Assembly (NCBI GenBank): GCA_029298735.1 | Contig: JANSLP010000043.1 | Location: 1 to 64,000, forward strand | DNA from: Ophiostoma sp. CBS 140.51 | Taxonomy: Eukaryota > Ascomycota > Sordariomycetes > Ophiostomatales > Ophiostomataceae | Length of the DNA: 64,000 nucleotides | Direction: 5' to 3' | In this document: one piece after another, positions 13,901-25,706 of the stretch | How positions within the stretch are numbered: the stretch's first letter is position 1 | Layout of the letters: the number at the start of each line of letters is the position of its first letter | The notes under the pieces: model-generated | Seen by the model: the letters and a program-made list of their open reading frames with translations, nothing else | Database searches by the model: none | What the model was told of the DNA's origin: nothing | Program-made: the position numbers and the translations under genes

Positions 13901-15359
13901 TAGCGTGGTGTGGCCCCGACTGCCAAACCCACTAACACACCATTTTCCGACTCCGCTCATCTTTCTCTTCCCCCGTTATCCACCAAGTCAACCAACCACG
14001 CCCAACGCTCGCACGCTATTGGACCCCTCCTTCCCCCTTTCTCTCCCTCCTGCCCACAGAGGGCGCAACACGGAGCCCCCCTCTTTCTCCTTTCCCAGCA
14101 GGTCGTGCCTTCCTCCCTCCTGCTCCGAACGAGGCAAGAATCGTCAAAACCACGACCTGGAGCTGAGAGGGGCAGGAACACGACCGACGACGTTGCTTCT
14201 TTCCACTTTCTACACGGTCCCTCTTTCCGTGAACTGTGTTCGGTGTCACTTTTAACCTCCTACCACCTTGTTGCACCTTCTTGCCCTGACAATCGCGGGC
14301 CACGCCTTCCCTTTCCCTTTGCGTCGCTGTCACTTCCCCTTCTTCCCTCCTTCTTTCCACCAACGGACCCGACGACAATCGTAATTTTTTCAGCCTCCTT
14401 CGACTTTGCAAGGCTCAAAAAGGAGTCACCACCAAGCGGACTCACGAATCAGACCAGTTGCCTTCTTCCCCCTTGGATCCATATTATCCCTCGATCGGCT
14501 CGCTGTCCCGCTGTCTCTCTTGTCACCATCTTCGACCGCTCGATCCCGAACGGCCTCCGTACAGCTCCCACGACGAAACCGCTCGCCTTTTGCCCTTTTT
14601 CTTCTTCAGACCAGCCGCCATTGCTGTTGAGTCTTGTCGATTTTTCTTGATTCAAGACATTTTGCCCAGCGGAACTGCTGATCCTCAGCTGGCTTGGGAG
14701 ACGACAAGCGTCCGAAAAGCGGTCACCTCACGGAAACGAGGTACAACGACAGAAAAAAAAGGAGTCCATTGCAACGCTGGCATCAGAAATAAGATTGAGG
14801 AGAACAGGAAAAAACGATCGGGTTGACATCAGCTTTCTCCTTGGAACCCCACTGCATTACTGCTATTCTTGTCTTTTTGACTTTCTGCCGCCCTACAGCA
14901 ATCGTTGCCTCAGTCAGCTCTTGGACTGCTGTCGAATTCTCTTTCAACGACAGGCTTTCCCCCTCCCGGCTGGCCGATCATTCTGCGACTTTCGCGACAT
15001 ACGTCTTACTTGTTTTCTGTTGTTGCTTTCTGGGGCCCACGGTTACCTACGCTGCCTGGTAAGGCTCACGGTTCGGTACGACACGACCTAAAAGAGCTAT
15101 TGACGAGACGAGAACAGAGCTTATCGACGTCTCGCCATTTTCCTCCTCTTAACCTCCCCATCACGACGAGAAACACGCCATGCTTTTGGAACAACAGTTG
15201 GACTCAGCATCGGTGCACATTCAATACCAAGGCAGCTTTACGAAGCTTACTTGAGTTTTATTGACGACAGTCGTGCAATCTTTCAGATTTGCTCGACCTT
15301 TTTATTACATTTTAAACTAAACAATACCCGCGTCGACAACGTCGCCCCCAAACTCACAC
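13900..15359 (+). promoter_or_regulatory. Pyrimidine-rich promoter/leader of the RasGEF gene
   Basis: The plus strand is strongly C/T-rich from about 13.9 kb up to the RasGEF start codon, as is common for fungal promoters and 5' leaders. Possible leader splice sites exist (a GTAAGG donor near 15058; acceptor-like CAG near 15234 and 15286), but no single intron stands out. The open frames here (for example 13910-14650) have proline/serine-rich products dictated by composition and are not called genes. Confidence 0.45.
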
Positions 15360-18300
15360 ATGAACGGCATGGTCGGAACGGCGCCTCCCGGCGCCATGTA
15401 TGTCCGGGCCCTCTACGACTACGAAGCGGACGACAGAACCAGCTTGAGCTTCCACGAGGGTGATGTCATCCAGGTCATCACGCAGTTGGAGAGCGGTTGG
15501 TGGGACGGTGTTATCAACGGCGTCCGCGGTTGGTTCCCTAGCAACTACTGCCAGCTTGTCACTAGCGCCGACGAGCTTCCGGAATCCGAACAAAACGGCG
15601 TTGGTGTGGCCGACCACATCGACGAGGACATGGAGGAGGATGTCTACGAGGAGGGCTTCGACGACGAGGACGATGACGACACAGACGACATTACCGGCCT
15701 CCCGTTAGAAGGAACCGATTCGAACGTCAGCCGGTCCGGCGCCGATTACTGGATACCACAGGCTACTCCTGACGGCCGTTTATTCTACTATAACACAATG
15801 ACTGGCGAGAGCTGCATGGAGCTGCCGCTGGAGTCGCCCACATCCGCCACAGAAAGCGGCCCCCGCGACCGCATGAACATGAATGTGCCCGAGCGCACGC
15901 GGCCGCCACCGGAGATGATGGCACGGGGATTGACACAAAACGAGGATGAGGACTCGGAGGCAAACTCCGCGTCCGAAATGGAGGGCGAATCGATCCTCAT
16001 GGCATCCCGTGGGTCTATGGTAAGAAAAATACTCCCAGCCGTGTTCCTTTCATGTGATGATTTGCTTTGTGCCTTTCATTCCCTATATTCCCTATATTCC
16101 ACATTTGGCCGTTTGGCGCCCCTCTTGTCCTTTTGTCTAACACTATGAAAAGCCTCGCAACCACCGTTCTTTCCCCAACGACACACTCTCCCCGACCATC
16201 TCTATGGAGTCCATGAATGGCCAGTCACCAACACGCGGAAACCTCGCATCGGCCCAGCAAGGCGCAAATGTCGCCAACGGCAACGGCCTGACGCCCATGA
16301 TCGCAGCAGCCACTTCCTTCACGTCTACAACCTTCAACCTGCCTACCGCTGCGACCATTCCCCGCTCGTTCTTTGACGATGGCACAACGCCGCCACTGAC
16401 TTGGAGCCGCCTTGTGTCCAACATGAAGAAGTCAATCGACCGCTACCGCGATGCTGTCACATCCAACAACCGTTCCGAATATGTAGCACGTGCCGAAGAC
16501 ATCTCGGACCACCTGCGCCTCCTTCTTGCCGCTGGATCTGGAACGACCGACAACCACTCTGGACAGCCGTCAATCATCTCTACGAACAAGGCTCTGTACC
16601 CGCATTTCAGAGATATGATGTCCAAGTTCTCGAAGCTAGTCATCTCTTCGCACATTGCCGCGGCCGACTGGCCAAATGCCGAGTCGGTTCAGAAGTGTCT
16701 GCAAGAAGCAGATGGTGTTTTGTCCGGTGTCTTTAGCTATGTTGAGGTTGCCCGCCAACAGCGTGGCGAGGAGATTCCGCGTCTCTTCCCTGGCTTCATT
16801 ATCGGCAGCGGTACTGGCGGCAGCTGGCAGAACAACTCTCTCGGTGCTCGCGACCCCATCACCTCGAACTTCTTGGACGACGAAGAGGGCACATCAGAAC
16901 CGTCTGCTGTCCTGGACGGCAAGCTGCTTGAGAGACTGGACGAACTGAAGCGCATGCTTGTGTCTAGCATTCGTGAGCTCGACAAATATCTGACGATGAC
17001 GGACAAGGTGGTGACGCCCTTCAAGCACGAAGTGATTGGCAACAACGTTTGCATTGCCGGTGGTAAGGTCCTGGAAATGTTCAAGCCGTGGATTGCCATG
17101 ATCGAGTCGATCGACCTGTCTGTGCTTGGCAACAGCTTCCAGACCCCGCAACTGGCCGACTTTAGCACCAACAAGCAGAGCCTCTACGACAATATCTCCG
17201 ATCTTCTGCTCGGCTGCCAGGCTGTCGCAGGCCCCCTTGCCGACGAATGGGCTGAGGTCCGTGGTGAGGCGCTGGAGAACCGCTTGGAGTATGTCCGGCA
17301 ATGCGCCCGTGCGCTCGAGACCAACTCATCGCACATTGGCTTCTCACTACAGCTGCTCTCTGAGCAGGTCCAGATCAACCTGCAGCAGGCCTCAGATTCG
17401 CGCCGCGACGATCATGTCGTAGCCCGCGAGCCGCTGCGCCGTGGCGAGACGATGCCCTATGCATCGTCAGCGGCCTCCACAGTTGTTCCCTCCACAGCTG
17501 GCTCTGTTTCTTCCTCAGCAACGCTCACACACCAACGGTCCGAATCACGTGGCGTCGTTCCCCGGCCACCGATTATGCAGGCACAATCCTTCAGCGAAGG
17601 CGGCGATGCGGCGGCACAGGCCTACAGAAAGGGTGGCGACTACTCGAAGCTCAAGAAGCTGCTCGGCGAAGACCCTTCACCACAGTCCAACACTATGGTC
17701 GACGACACGCCCGACTTCTTGCGGCCCGATTTCGAAAACGACCTGTCCTGGGATCTCAAGATCCAGCCGCCACAGGTCAAGGGCGGTTCGTTGCTGGCTC
17801 TTGTCGAGCAGCTTACACGCCACGACAAGCTGGACTCGAGCTTCAACAACACGTTCCTTCTCACATACCGGTCGTTTACATCGGCACGCGAGCTTTTTGA
17901 GCTGCTGGTGAAGCGGTTCGGTATCCAGGCACCAGAAGGCCTGACCCAGGAGGAGTTTAACCAGTGGCGCGACCGCAAGCAGAAACTGATTCGGTTCCGC
18001 GTTGTCAACATTATCAAGAACTGGTTCGACAATTTCTGGATGGAGGATGCGTCCCTGGAGGACACCAAACAGTTGATCCGTGATGTGTACACTTTTGCAC
18101 GAGACACGGTTAAGTCGACGGAGACGCCCGGTTCGGCACCGCTGATGGCTGTTTTGGACCAGCGGCTGAGTGGCAAGGACACAGGCGCGAGACGCCTTAT
18201 CCAGACGCTGAACCAGAACACGCCGCCGCCCATCATGCCGAAGAACATGAAGAAGCTCAAGTTCCTGGACATTGATGTGACGGAGTTTGCGCGCCAGCTG

Positions 18301-19165
18301 ACCATTATCGAGTCGCGCCTGTACGGCAAGATCAAGCCGACTGAGTGTCTTAACAAGACATGGCAGAAGAAGGTTGCAGAGGGCGAGCCGGAGCCGGCAC
18401 CAAATGTCAAGGCGCTCATTCTGCACTCGAATCAGATGACAAACTGGGTGGCAGAGATGATTCTTGCGCAGACGGATGTGAAGAAGCGTGTTGTCGTGAT
18501 CAAGCACTTTGTTGCAGTTGCAGATGTAAGCCGGCCCCCAAGTGTTAATGATGACCAATCACCGAAACGTACTAACAAACTAGAAATGCCGTGGTCTTAA
18601 CAACTTCTCGACGTTGACGTCGATTATCTCGGCACTCGGCACGGCCCCGATTGCTCGTCTTAAGCGTACCTGGGATATTGTTCCGCAAAAGACGCAGGGT
18701 ATTCTGGAGAGCATGCGCAAGCTGATGGCGAGCACCAAGAACTTCGGCGAGTACCGTGAGGCGCTGCATGCGGCCAACCCGCCGTGTATCCCCTTCTTTG
18801 GTGTCTACCTGACGGATCTCACGTTCATTGAGGACGGTATCCCATCGATTATCAAGAAGACGAACCTCATCAACTTTGCCAAGCGGGCCAAGACGGCCGA
18901 GGTGATTCGCGACATCCAGCAGTACCAGAACGTGGCGTACCTGCTGCAGCCGGTGGTGGAGCTGCAGGACTACATCCTCAGCAACATGCAGGCAGCAGGC
19001 GATGTGCACGAGATGTACGACAAGAGTTTGCAGGTGGAGCCTCGTGAGCGTGAAGACGAAAAGATTGTGAGGTGAGTCAACATACCCCGGTATTCCCCTG
19101 ACTTATACATTGAGAATGATGCTAACGAACATAACAGAGTGTTGGCCGAATCTGGCTTCCTGTGA
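15360..19165 (+). CDS. cdc25: Cdc25-type Ras guanine-nucleotide exchange factor (SH3-WW-RasGEF)
   Basis: Predicted to load Ras with GTP at the membrane and so activate adenylyl cyclase and MAPK signalling. Four exons: 15360-16019, 16153-18525, 18584-19071 and 19138-19165, giving 1182 residues. All junctions keep frame and have GT-AG borders; CTAAC-type branch sites are visible (for example in the first intron). Domains in order: SH3 at about 13-68 (ALYDYEADD, WFPSNYC); a WW-like module at about 128-160 whose second Trp is not evident; a long middle region with a Ser/Thr-rich stretch; RasGEF N-terminal domain at about 755-876; catalytic RasGEF domain at about 926-1160 with the conserved PCIPFFGVYLTDL core. 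The third intron interrupts the last codons, leaving a 28-nt final exon. The start is the first ATG ahead of the SH3 domain and an in-frame stop-free leader is absent. Family assignment is firm; which Ras is the substrate is inferred. Confidence 0.93.
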
Positions 19166-19891
19166 GGGAAAGCAAGTTATGAGCTGGACGTTTCGTGCAT
19201 CTCGAGCCCTCGGCTGTTGCTTTCCACTGATGGTTAGGCCTATCTAACTAGGCCCAAACCTCTGTTCTTCCGCTTGTCTCGCGAGGAAGACTTGTATTAC
19301 GCGTTGTCGAGGAGTTCAAAGAGAAAGAGGAGGGAAAGTGTACGCATCCGAGAGGTGTGCAGATATGATTTTTATTTATTGATACACATTTAGAGTTTTC
19401 TTGCGATACCAGGATCTAGTTGGATTTTGATTTTGATTTACGTTTGCTTTGCATTTGATCTGGGTTTTCTTCCTGTTCACATTTGATTTCACAATGGTTT
19501 TCTTCTCTCTATTCTTCCTTCTTCTACCATTTTACGTTGATCTTCTTCTCTTTACCTTTTGGGCTTGGCCTTTCTTTGCCTTGCCTTTTCATTTCGATTC
19601 TTATGTTTGAAAATTAGGTATTCATAGGAGCACGAACTTGGGTTTACTTTTCGTCATTTATCAAACTGGGAAGGACTCTTTAATAATATTTACGTTTTAT
19701 TCTTAACCTTCATTCGTTGTTTGCTCCCATAAGTTATGATTAATATGGCATTCAGTCCCTTTATGTTTTCACGTAGCCTTTAGTTTGAGTGATGGAAAAA
19801 ATGACAGTTTATCGCTTCAAATAGCCTTTTAAAACGCCTGCGATTCCAATTCCAGATCCAACCACAAAATTAATATACCATCCTGATACCC
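19166..19891. terminator. Convergent 3' region of RasGEF and Cwc21
   Basis: AT- and T-rich spacer between the stop codons of two convergent genes. It should carry both 3' UTRs and poly(A) sites. T-rich tracts around 19370-19620 and A/T words near 19680-19880 are consistent with this. No ORF of note. Confidence 0.5.
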
Positions 19892-20968
19892 CTAATCACG
19901 GCTGTCACTCCGACTCCGACGGCGGGCTGGGCTGCGGCTTCGGCTCGGGCTGCGGCTGTCGTAGCTCTTTCCACGACCACGACTCCGGCTCCGGCTCCGG
20001 CTCACACTCCGACTGGGGCTCCGACTGGGACTCCGGCTGGGACTCCGGCTGAGACTGCGGCTCGCACTGCGTGGTGACCGAGACCGGCTGTCACGTGGTG
20101 CCGCCCGACCGCGTGCTGGTCCCTTTCCTCTACTTCCTCTGCTGCGTCTGCTGTCATCTGACACTTCACCCTCGCTCAAGTCGCTGTAGTCATCCCGCCG
20201 CCGACTGGCCGGCTTCTTGTCCCTGCTGCTGTCCTTGTCCTTGGGCCTTCTCCGATCGTTTCTGTCGTCCTCGACGCTCTTGAGCGGTGGCGAAGCCGCC
20301 CGACGGCCAGAGCGTCCAACTTCGCCCTCTTCGCGGCTGTCGTAGCCATCATCGCTGCCGCTGCCGCTGTACCGCCGTCTCCGCTTGTCGTTGGACGAGG
20401 AGGCTGCTCCGCCGTGTGCACTCTCTTCCTCGACCTTGCGCTTCTGGGCCTGCTGCTGCTGCTTCTCTTCTTGGCGCCGCCAGTGGCCGCCCTCTTGGTA
20501 GTCTTTGTTGATGCGCAGAGCACGGCGCAGACGTTCGCTCTCGACAATCTTGGCGCGTGCCTGCTCGTGGACTTGGTGGGCTTTGAAGCGTTGCCGCCCG
20601 TCGGCAGGACCACCGTTGTTGCTGTTGTTGTTCCCCGATCTTTGCGCCTCCTCGGTCAACTTCTTCCGCAGCTCATCGCACCGTTCGTCAATGGCGTCTT
20701 CGTCGAGCTTGCCCTCTTCTTCGAGCTCGTCGCGGAGTGCAAAGACTTTGACCTCGATGGCGCGTTTGCGGTCGTGCTCGAGGATGCCCTGGTCTGGCTG
20801 GCGGAGACGGCTGGCCTGTTGGCTGGCCAGGAGGTCGCGGGGGTTGGTGTTGCCATGGGGTCCGCCTCCGTAGGCGTTGTCGCGTGGGCGGATAAAGGCG
20901 CGGTTGCGCTGGACGTAGCCGGAGGTGCCGCTGCCACGGGGTGTGGAGAGGCCGACGTTGTCAGACAT
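19892..20968 (-). CDS. cwc21: Cwc21/SRRM2-like pre-mRNA splicing factor
   Basis: A spliceosome component that in yeast contacts Prp8 and Snu114 in the catalytic complex. Single exon, 358 residues, starting at the ATG at 20968. That start gives the highly conserved N-terminus MSDNVGLSTPRGSG followed by GYVQRN, the hallmark shared with human SRRM2. Upstream in-frame sequence to 21211 has no other ATG with conservation and is treated as leader. The cwf21 domain lies at about residues 58-105 (EHDRKRAIEVKV, IDERCDELRKKL). The C-terminal third is a long Arg-Ser domain typical of splicing factors, longer than in S. cerevisiae Cwc21. It is divergently transcribed from cdc123 across a 541-bp spacer. 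Family assignment is strong. Confidence 0.92.
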   Translation of the reverse strand: MSDNVGLSTPRGSGTSGYVQRNRAFIRPRDNAYGGGPHGNTNPRDLLASQQASRLRQPDQGILEHDRKRAIEVKVFALRDELEEEGKLDEDAIDERCDELRKKLTEEAQRSGNNNSNNGGPADGRQRFKAHQVHEQARAKIVESERLRRALRINKDYQEGGHWRRQEEKQQQQAQKRKVEEESAHGGAASSSNDKRRRRYSGSGSDDGYDSREEGEVGRSGRRAASPPLKSVEDDRNDRRRPKDKDSSRDKKPASRRRDDYSDLSEGEVSDDSRRSRGSRGKGPARGRAAPRDSRSRSPRSASRSLSRSPSRSPSRSPSRSVSRSRSRSRGRGKSYDSRSPSRSRSPARRRSRSDSRD

Positions 20969-21509
20969 GGCGGGGGTTGGAGGGGGTGTGAAGGAAGAAT
21001 GTGGGTGGTGGTTGATTAAATGCTTTGTCGAGATGAGGCTGGTGAAAAGTGGTGATGGAAACTGACAAGGCTCGAACTGATTTGGGCAATTACTAGCGCT
21101 CGTTCGCTGGCTGGTCGCGCTTTCCTCTCTTGTCCCAGCTTGGGAAGGCGGTGTGGCAACTACGACAAGGCTCTGGTACATTCTCCCGGCAGAAAAAAAG
21201 AAGACCAGCAAAGGTGCCTGTAATATGTTGTAAAAGCTCCGTAACTGCAGCTAGCTTGCAGGGGCCGTATGCACCTGTTGTGGGCTTTACTATGACTGGA
21301 CCTGGCAGTTCTGGCCTATGAACGGCCGCTGTGGGGTTGACTCACAATTTTCGCCCCTCTCTAAACGTCCAGAGTTCAAAAAGTTCAATATAAGACTTCA
21401 ACGTCTTTGGAGATTCGTTTTTTTTTTGTCCCGACAATTTGTGATCTCTACGATCTGAACATCTCATTTTGTACCCTGATTTACGGCGAATTTTACACAC
21501 ACACATACG
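20969..21509. promoter_or_regulatory. Shared divergent promoter cwc21/cdc123
   Basis: A 541-bp gap between two head-to-head housekeeping genes, so both core promoters must lie within it. A T run near 21419-21427 precedes cdc123. No specific factor site is claimed. Confidence 0.6.
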
Positions 21510-22904
21510 ATGCCCGAATTCCACTCAGCACCACAGCCGGCGCCGGCCGCCGGCAACGAGGCTGCCGAAGAAATCCGTTTTCCGCCCGTCAGCCGCGATC
21601 ACATTCTCTACTGTTCCTACGACTACTGGTTCCCAAAATACCGCAAGGTGTGCATCAAGTCGCGCATCATCCCGTTGCCAGCCGAGTTTATTGAATACCT
21701 GCGCGAAGACAGCATTATCTTGAGCGATGAGAGCCATGGCGCAGCAAAAAGTGGTGACGACGACGACGACGATGATTGGGAGCCGTCGAACCCGACGATG
21801 CGGCACTACAAGACGGACGACGAGAAGAAATACGACGTGTTCTTAGACGAGGACGATAGCGACGACGAAGACGACAATGCGCCGCCCGTTGTGCGGCTTC
21901 CACCGAACAAGCGCTTTCCCGAGCTGCACCAGCGGATCAAGGACGAGATTGCGGCGCTGGGCGGCGTCGTGGCGCCGAAGCTGAACTGGAGTGCACCTAA
22001 GGACGCGGCCGAACTGATGGAGCAGAAGAACACGATGAAGTGCCGCACGCCTGACGACATTTACTTTATGCTCAAGAGCTCCAACTTTGTCAGCCATGAT
22101 CTCGAGCATGCTTTTGACGGGACCACACCATCAACATCTGAGCAAACCTCAGCAGCTTCCACAACAGCAGGCCTCGGCTTCAACCCTGTATTGGTGCTGC
22201 GCGCATACTTTGACATCCACACGGCCCTCGAGTTCCGCTGCTTCGTCAAGCAGCGCAACCTCGTTGCCATCACGCCCCGCGACCTCAAGTACTACCCTTA
22301 CCTTGAGGGCCTGCGCAGCACCATCATTGAGCGCACCAAGACACTGTTCCACAGCAAGCTGCAGTTCACGTTCCCCTCGGGCAACTTTGCGTTTGACATT
22401 TACATCCCCGAGACACAGGGGCACGTGGGAGACGTCGGCGACAACGAGGCCGACACCCCCAATCCCAATGGCCGCCTGTCGTATGCGCGCCTGATCGACA
22501 TCAACCCGTGGGCGCCGCGGACGGATACACTGCTGTTTGACTGGAAGGAGCTGTTGGACCTCAAGATCCCGACGCCGTTCCTGGGTATTGTGGGCGACAG
22601 CGGTGTGGCCGATGAGAACCAGGACGATGATGACAGCAACAACCAGACAGACGGTGTGGACGGTGAGGCGGCTGAGGACGAGGATGTCGACTCGGACGAC
22701 GACGGCAATGAGGACGATTATAACACAGAGCTGCGGCTCGTCGACAAGGACGATCCGGCCGCCATGAACTTTAGCTCGGCGCCGTACTCGGCCCACAAGC
22801 TGCCCAAGGAAGTGGTCGACGCGAGTATGGCCGGCGAGGGTGGTTTACGCGAGTTTGCACAGCAATGGCAAGAGATTGTCCAGAGCCGGGAGCAAAGACG
22901 GTAG
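21510..22904 (+). CDS. cdc123: Cdc123 (D123 family) eIF2 assembly factor
   Basis: Cdc123 is an ATP-grasp-like chaperone that binds eIF2-gamma and promotes assembly of the eIF2 heterotrimer, and so cell-cycle entry. Single exon, 464 residues. Visible family features: an N-terminal block with FPPVSRDHILYCSYDYWFPK, an acidic insertion at about 72-135, a DIYIPE motif, and the RLIDINPWAPRTD signature at about 327-340 that in the family contributes to nucleotide/metal binding. A second acidic, low-complexity insertion lies at about 370-410, and the protein is longer than yeast Cdc123 (about 360 residues) largely because of these insertions. The ATG at 21510 is the first in frame before the conserved block. 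The stop codon lies in a hexanucleotide repeat, so in-frame TAG codons recur just downstream. Confidence 0.94.
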   Translation: MPEFHSAPQPAPAAGNEAAEEIRFPPVSRDHILYCSYDYWFPKYRKVCIKSRIIPLPAEFIEYLREDSIILSDESHGAAKSGDDDDDDDWEPSNPTMRHYKTDDEKKYDVFLDEDDSDDEDDNAPPVVRLPPNKRFPELHQRIKDEIAALGGVVAPKLNWSAPKDAAELMEQKNTMKCRTPDDIYFMLKSSNFVSHDLEHAFDGTTPSTSEQTSAASTTAGLGFNPVLVLRAYFDIHTALEFRCFVKQRNLVAITPRDLKYYPYLEGLRSTIIERTKTLFHSKLQFTFPSGNFAFDIYIPETQGHVGDVGDNEADTPNPNGRLSYARLIDINPWAPRTDTLLFDWKELLDLKIPTPFLGIVGDSGVADENQDDDDSNNQTDGVDGEAAEDEDVDSDDDGNEDDYNTELRLVDKDDPAAMNFSSAPYSAHKLPKEVVDASMAGEGGLREFAQQWQEIVQSREQRR

Positions 22905-22917
22905 CGGTAGCGGTAGC
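22900..22917 (+). repeat. (GGTAGC)3 repeat containing the cdc123 stop codon
   Basis: Three tandem GGTAGC units overlap the end of cdc123. Read in frame, each unit supplies CGG-TAG, so three TAG codons occur in a row separated by CGG. Gain or loss of units would not change the protein end. Confidence 0.85.
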
Positions 22918-23614
22918 GGAGGAGCGGAACGGATCGAGGAGAGGACGAGATTAAGGGACGATATGGATCTTAGTTCGGTAAATAGAGTCACATAAAAGCG
23001 ATTGCTTAGTTCGAATATGAGTACTGCGAGCATTGTCTTTTCGTAAAGGTGACGACTGTTCAATTAGACCGAGGTTGTAAGTGCCGAGGTGTGTGTCGAG
23101 TGTCGAGCATTGAGTGTAAAAGTGCTGAAGGGAGAAGCTTTGTCGGAGGTTTGTTTTCGTGAGGAGTTGAGATAGACTCATCAGTATGCAAGCTGGCGCA
23201 CATGACCCACTCTTAGAGCCCCAGAGCCATTGGCGAATCAGCCCTGGCTGGCGCGTACCAGCGCACTCCCAAGCGTGCTTTCCCGCTTTTTCTAGGCCGC
23301 TCCAACGCTCTTTCCTATTGAACTCCGCCCTTTTGCCGACTGCTTCCCTGGCTTTCACACGCAAAAAGCACCCAAAACCGACGTAGAAAGAGCGGCCAGC
23401 TGACACCAGCTGCTTGCCGCTTCCCCTGCTCCTTCTATCAAACATTACCTTCAACAGACCCAACATCGACAACCTCGATTATCACGACAACCGTGCGGAT
23501 TCACGAGCGCACAGTGTCGCGTGCCTGTTGTCTTTTGCCTCTTCTTTCATTAAGCTCGTCATTCAGTCCTCCGATCCAAAAGCGCATTGTCAACCCTCCC
23601 CTTACCCCGGAAAG
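22905..23614 (+). other. Spacer between cdc123 and the DUF3716 gene
   Basis: A 710-bp spacer between two genes read in the same direction. It should hold the cdc123 3' UTR (AT-richer part around 22970-23110) and the promoter/leader of the downstream gene (C/T-rich from about 23280). The reading frame of the downstream gene stays open upstream to 23414, but no ATG lies in that part, so it is treated as leader. Confidence 0.5.
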
Positions 23615-25706
23615 ATGACGGGCATCATCCGCTTTCCGCGCGGCGGCCGTCCGAACAAAGTCACAAAACCTCCTGCTCCAACTGCTCAACAGACGAGACG
23701 GGCGGCCAACGGAAGCAATGGCAGTGCTACTGGCGCATCTGCAGCCTCGACGGGCCGGCAACTGGCCATTGAGCAAGCGTTGAGCGAGCAGCAACAGCAG
23801 CAAGAACAAGAACAGAACCAACAAGAACAACAAGACTATGCGACGGCGACGTCCACAGAAACAACAGACAATCTCTCCCCAGAACAGGCCCGGTCATTAA
23901 TACAAGACGGGCCATACTACAGTACCGACGGCGGCGACGGCGACCAGGCGCATACGCAAACACATACTCACACGGACAGCGACGCGACAGACTACGGCGC
24001 AAAAGATCAGACGGACGGCGATCACAACCAAGAAGACGGCAGCAATATCAAAGCAGACCGACAAGACGGCGTCGATAGTAACATGCTCGACCTGCACGGC
24101 AGCGGGGACGGCGGCGCCACCCACAATGGCCACGCCGAGAATATAGTGACCGACATCAACGAGGCCGAGATGAGCGAGATGGTCGGCGATGCCGTCAACA
24201 GCTACACGGGAGGAGGCGAGAATGGCGTTGGCGTCGCAAGGCACATAGAAGTGGCAGAAGAAACGCAACCGACGTCATCCAACGGCCATAGGCATGAAAT
24301 CGATATGGACTTGTCTGCGGCAGCAGCAGCGGCGGCCGCAGCAGCTGCCGTGGCGTCTGCTTCGCATCTTGCGACTACAGGCCAAAGCCATGTCATCAAC
24401 CACCTCCACAACCAGACGCAAGACTACAACCACCCGCCAACACATGCGCCAGCAGCCCAGATGGTCGAGGCACAACACCAGCCGGTGGGAGACAACACAG
24501 AACTGGCCGCACAGTCTGCGCAAGTAGACTCAACGGTTGCTGCACCGGAAGCGCCAAAGGAAGATGCTTCCACTACACCTCCCAGCACAGCCGACCTGGC
24601 ACGCGACTCGGGCTACAGCCACCTCACCGTTGAGAGCGCACTCGCCAAGCGCCTGTCGCGCGAACCGGGACTGAGACCGGCACAACAGCGCCGCCCAGAC
24701 CAGCAGTTGAATCTGGGCCGCCGCAGCAACGTCGAGGCCCTGTTTGCCCACATCGCGGGCGCCGAGGTAACCGTCCCTTGCAAGAACTGCCACAAGGGCC
24801 ACGGGCCCTGGACGGCATGTGTCGTCATCGACGGGCAAATGTGCGGCAGTTGTGCCAACTGCTGGTTCAACGCCTCAGGCGCGCGGTGCTCGTTTCATGG
24901 TAGGTCTCCACTGCGCCCACTCTCTTTTGTTGTACATATGCTGACCTATAGAAACAAAAACAAACACGATGCAGGGCCACTTGCATGGTCGGCAGTCCCT
25001 CGGTGGTGGTGTCCCAGCATCACCCTCGACCGCTGTGCCGTCCGCCTTGGATCCACAGCTGGCGGCAGCAGCGGCAGGTACATACACAATCAACTCGCCA
25101 TTAGGTGGTGGCGCCAACAGCGTTCACCACCACTTTTCTGCGCAACAGCAGCAGCACCAACATCAAAACAGCTTACCGTCGACACCGCCTTCGTCGTCTT
25201 CGGCGGCACAACAGGCCGCCGCAGCCGCAGCCGCCGCAGCCGTGGCTGTCCAGCAGTTGAGCAACGGCGGTCATTTCCCCGGTGTCCCGCCACCACCTCC
25301 CAGCGGCAACGGTGCGGCCTCTAATAGTGGAACCGCCGCTGCTGTTCCGTCTGCGTCACCATTTAGTATGGACTTGGTAACCGCTCTTCTTGGTGCAAAC
25401 CGAGGCGATCTTGCAGGATCATCCACCACAGCCGACACGACACCGCTCGTCAACCTTGTTATCAACCAGGCTCTGGCCGAGGTGCGCAATGCCGACCAGC
25501 GGGGCCGGGATCTGATGCTCGTCGAGATTGCTGCGAAGCAGCTGGCGTTGGCAATTGTCCGCTATGGAGAGGGCGCATCAGCGGCGGCAGCATCGGCTGT
25601 ACCAGCGGCTGCTGATGTCACTGCTCCCGATGGTACATCCACTGTTAAAGACGGTGCTGTAGACAACGGCAACACTACAGACGGGACAGCACCAGGGCCA
25701 ACCTAG
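23615..25706 (+). CDS. DUF3716-type Cys-cluster protein of unknown function
   Basis: Two exons, 23615-24899 and 24952-25706, joined by a 52-nt intron (GTAGGT donor, CTGAC branch, TAG acceptor), giving 679 residues. The start is the first ATG in the frame and has the basic N-terminus MTGIIRFPRGGRPNK. Residues up to about 360 are low-complexity: Gln-rich, His/Thr-rich, and an 11-alanine run. The only ordered part in exon 1 is a Cys cluster encoded at about 24776-24899 with spacing C-x2-C-x9-C-x7-C-x2-C-x2-C-x8-C-x2-H, which I match to the fungal domain of unknown function DUF3716 and which looks able to bind zinc. The intron falls directly after the last Cys/His of the cluster. Exon 2 is Ala/Gln/Pro-rich with a helical-looking segment near the C-terminus (encoded about 25440-25570). 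Function unknown; a chromatin or nucleic-acid role is only a guess. Confidence 0.78.

Noticed and set aside
17677..18558. 293-codon minus-strand open frame within the RasGEF gene
   Set aside because: Antisense shadow of GC3-rich RasGEF coding sequence.
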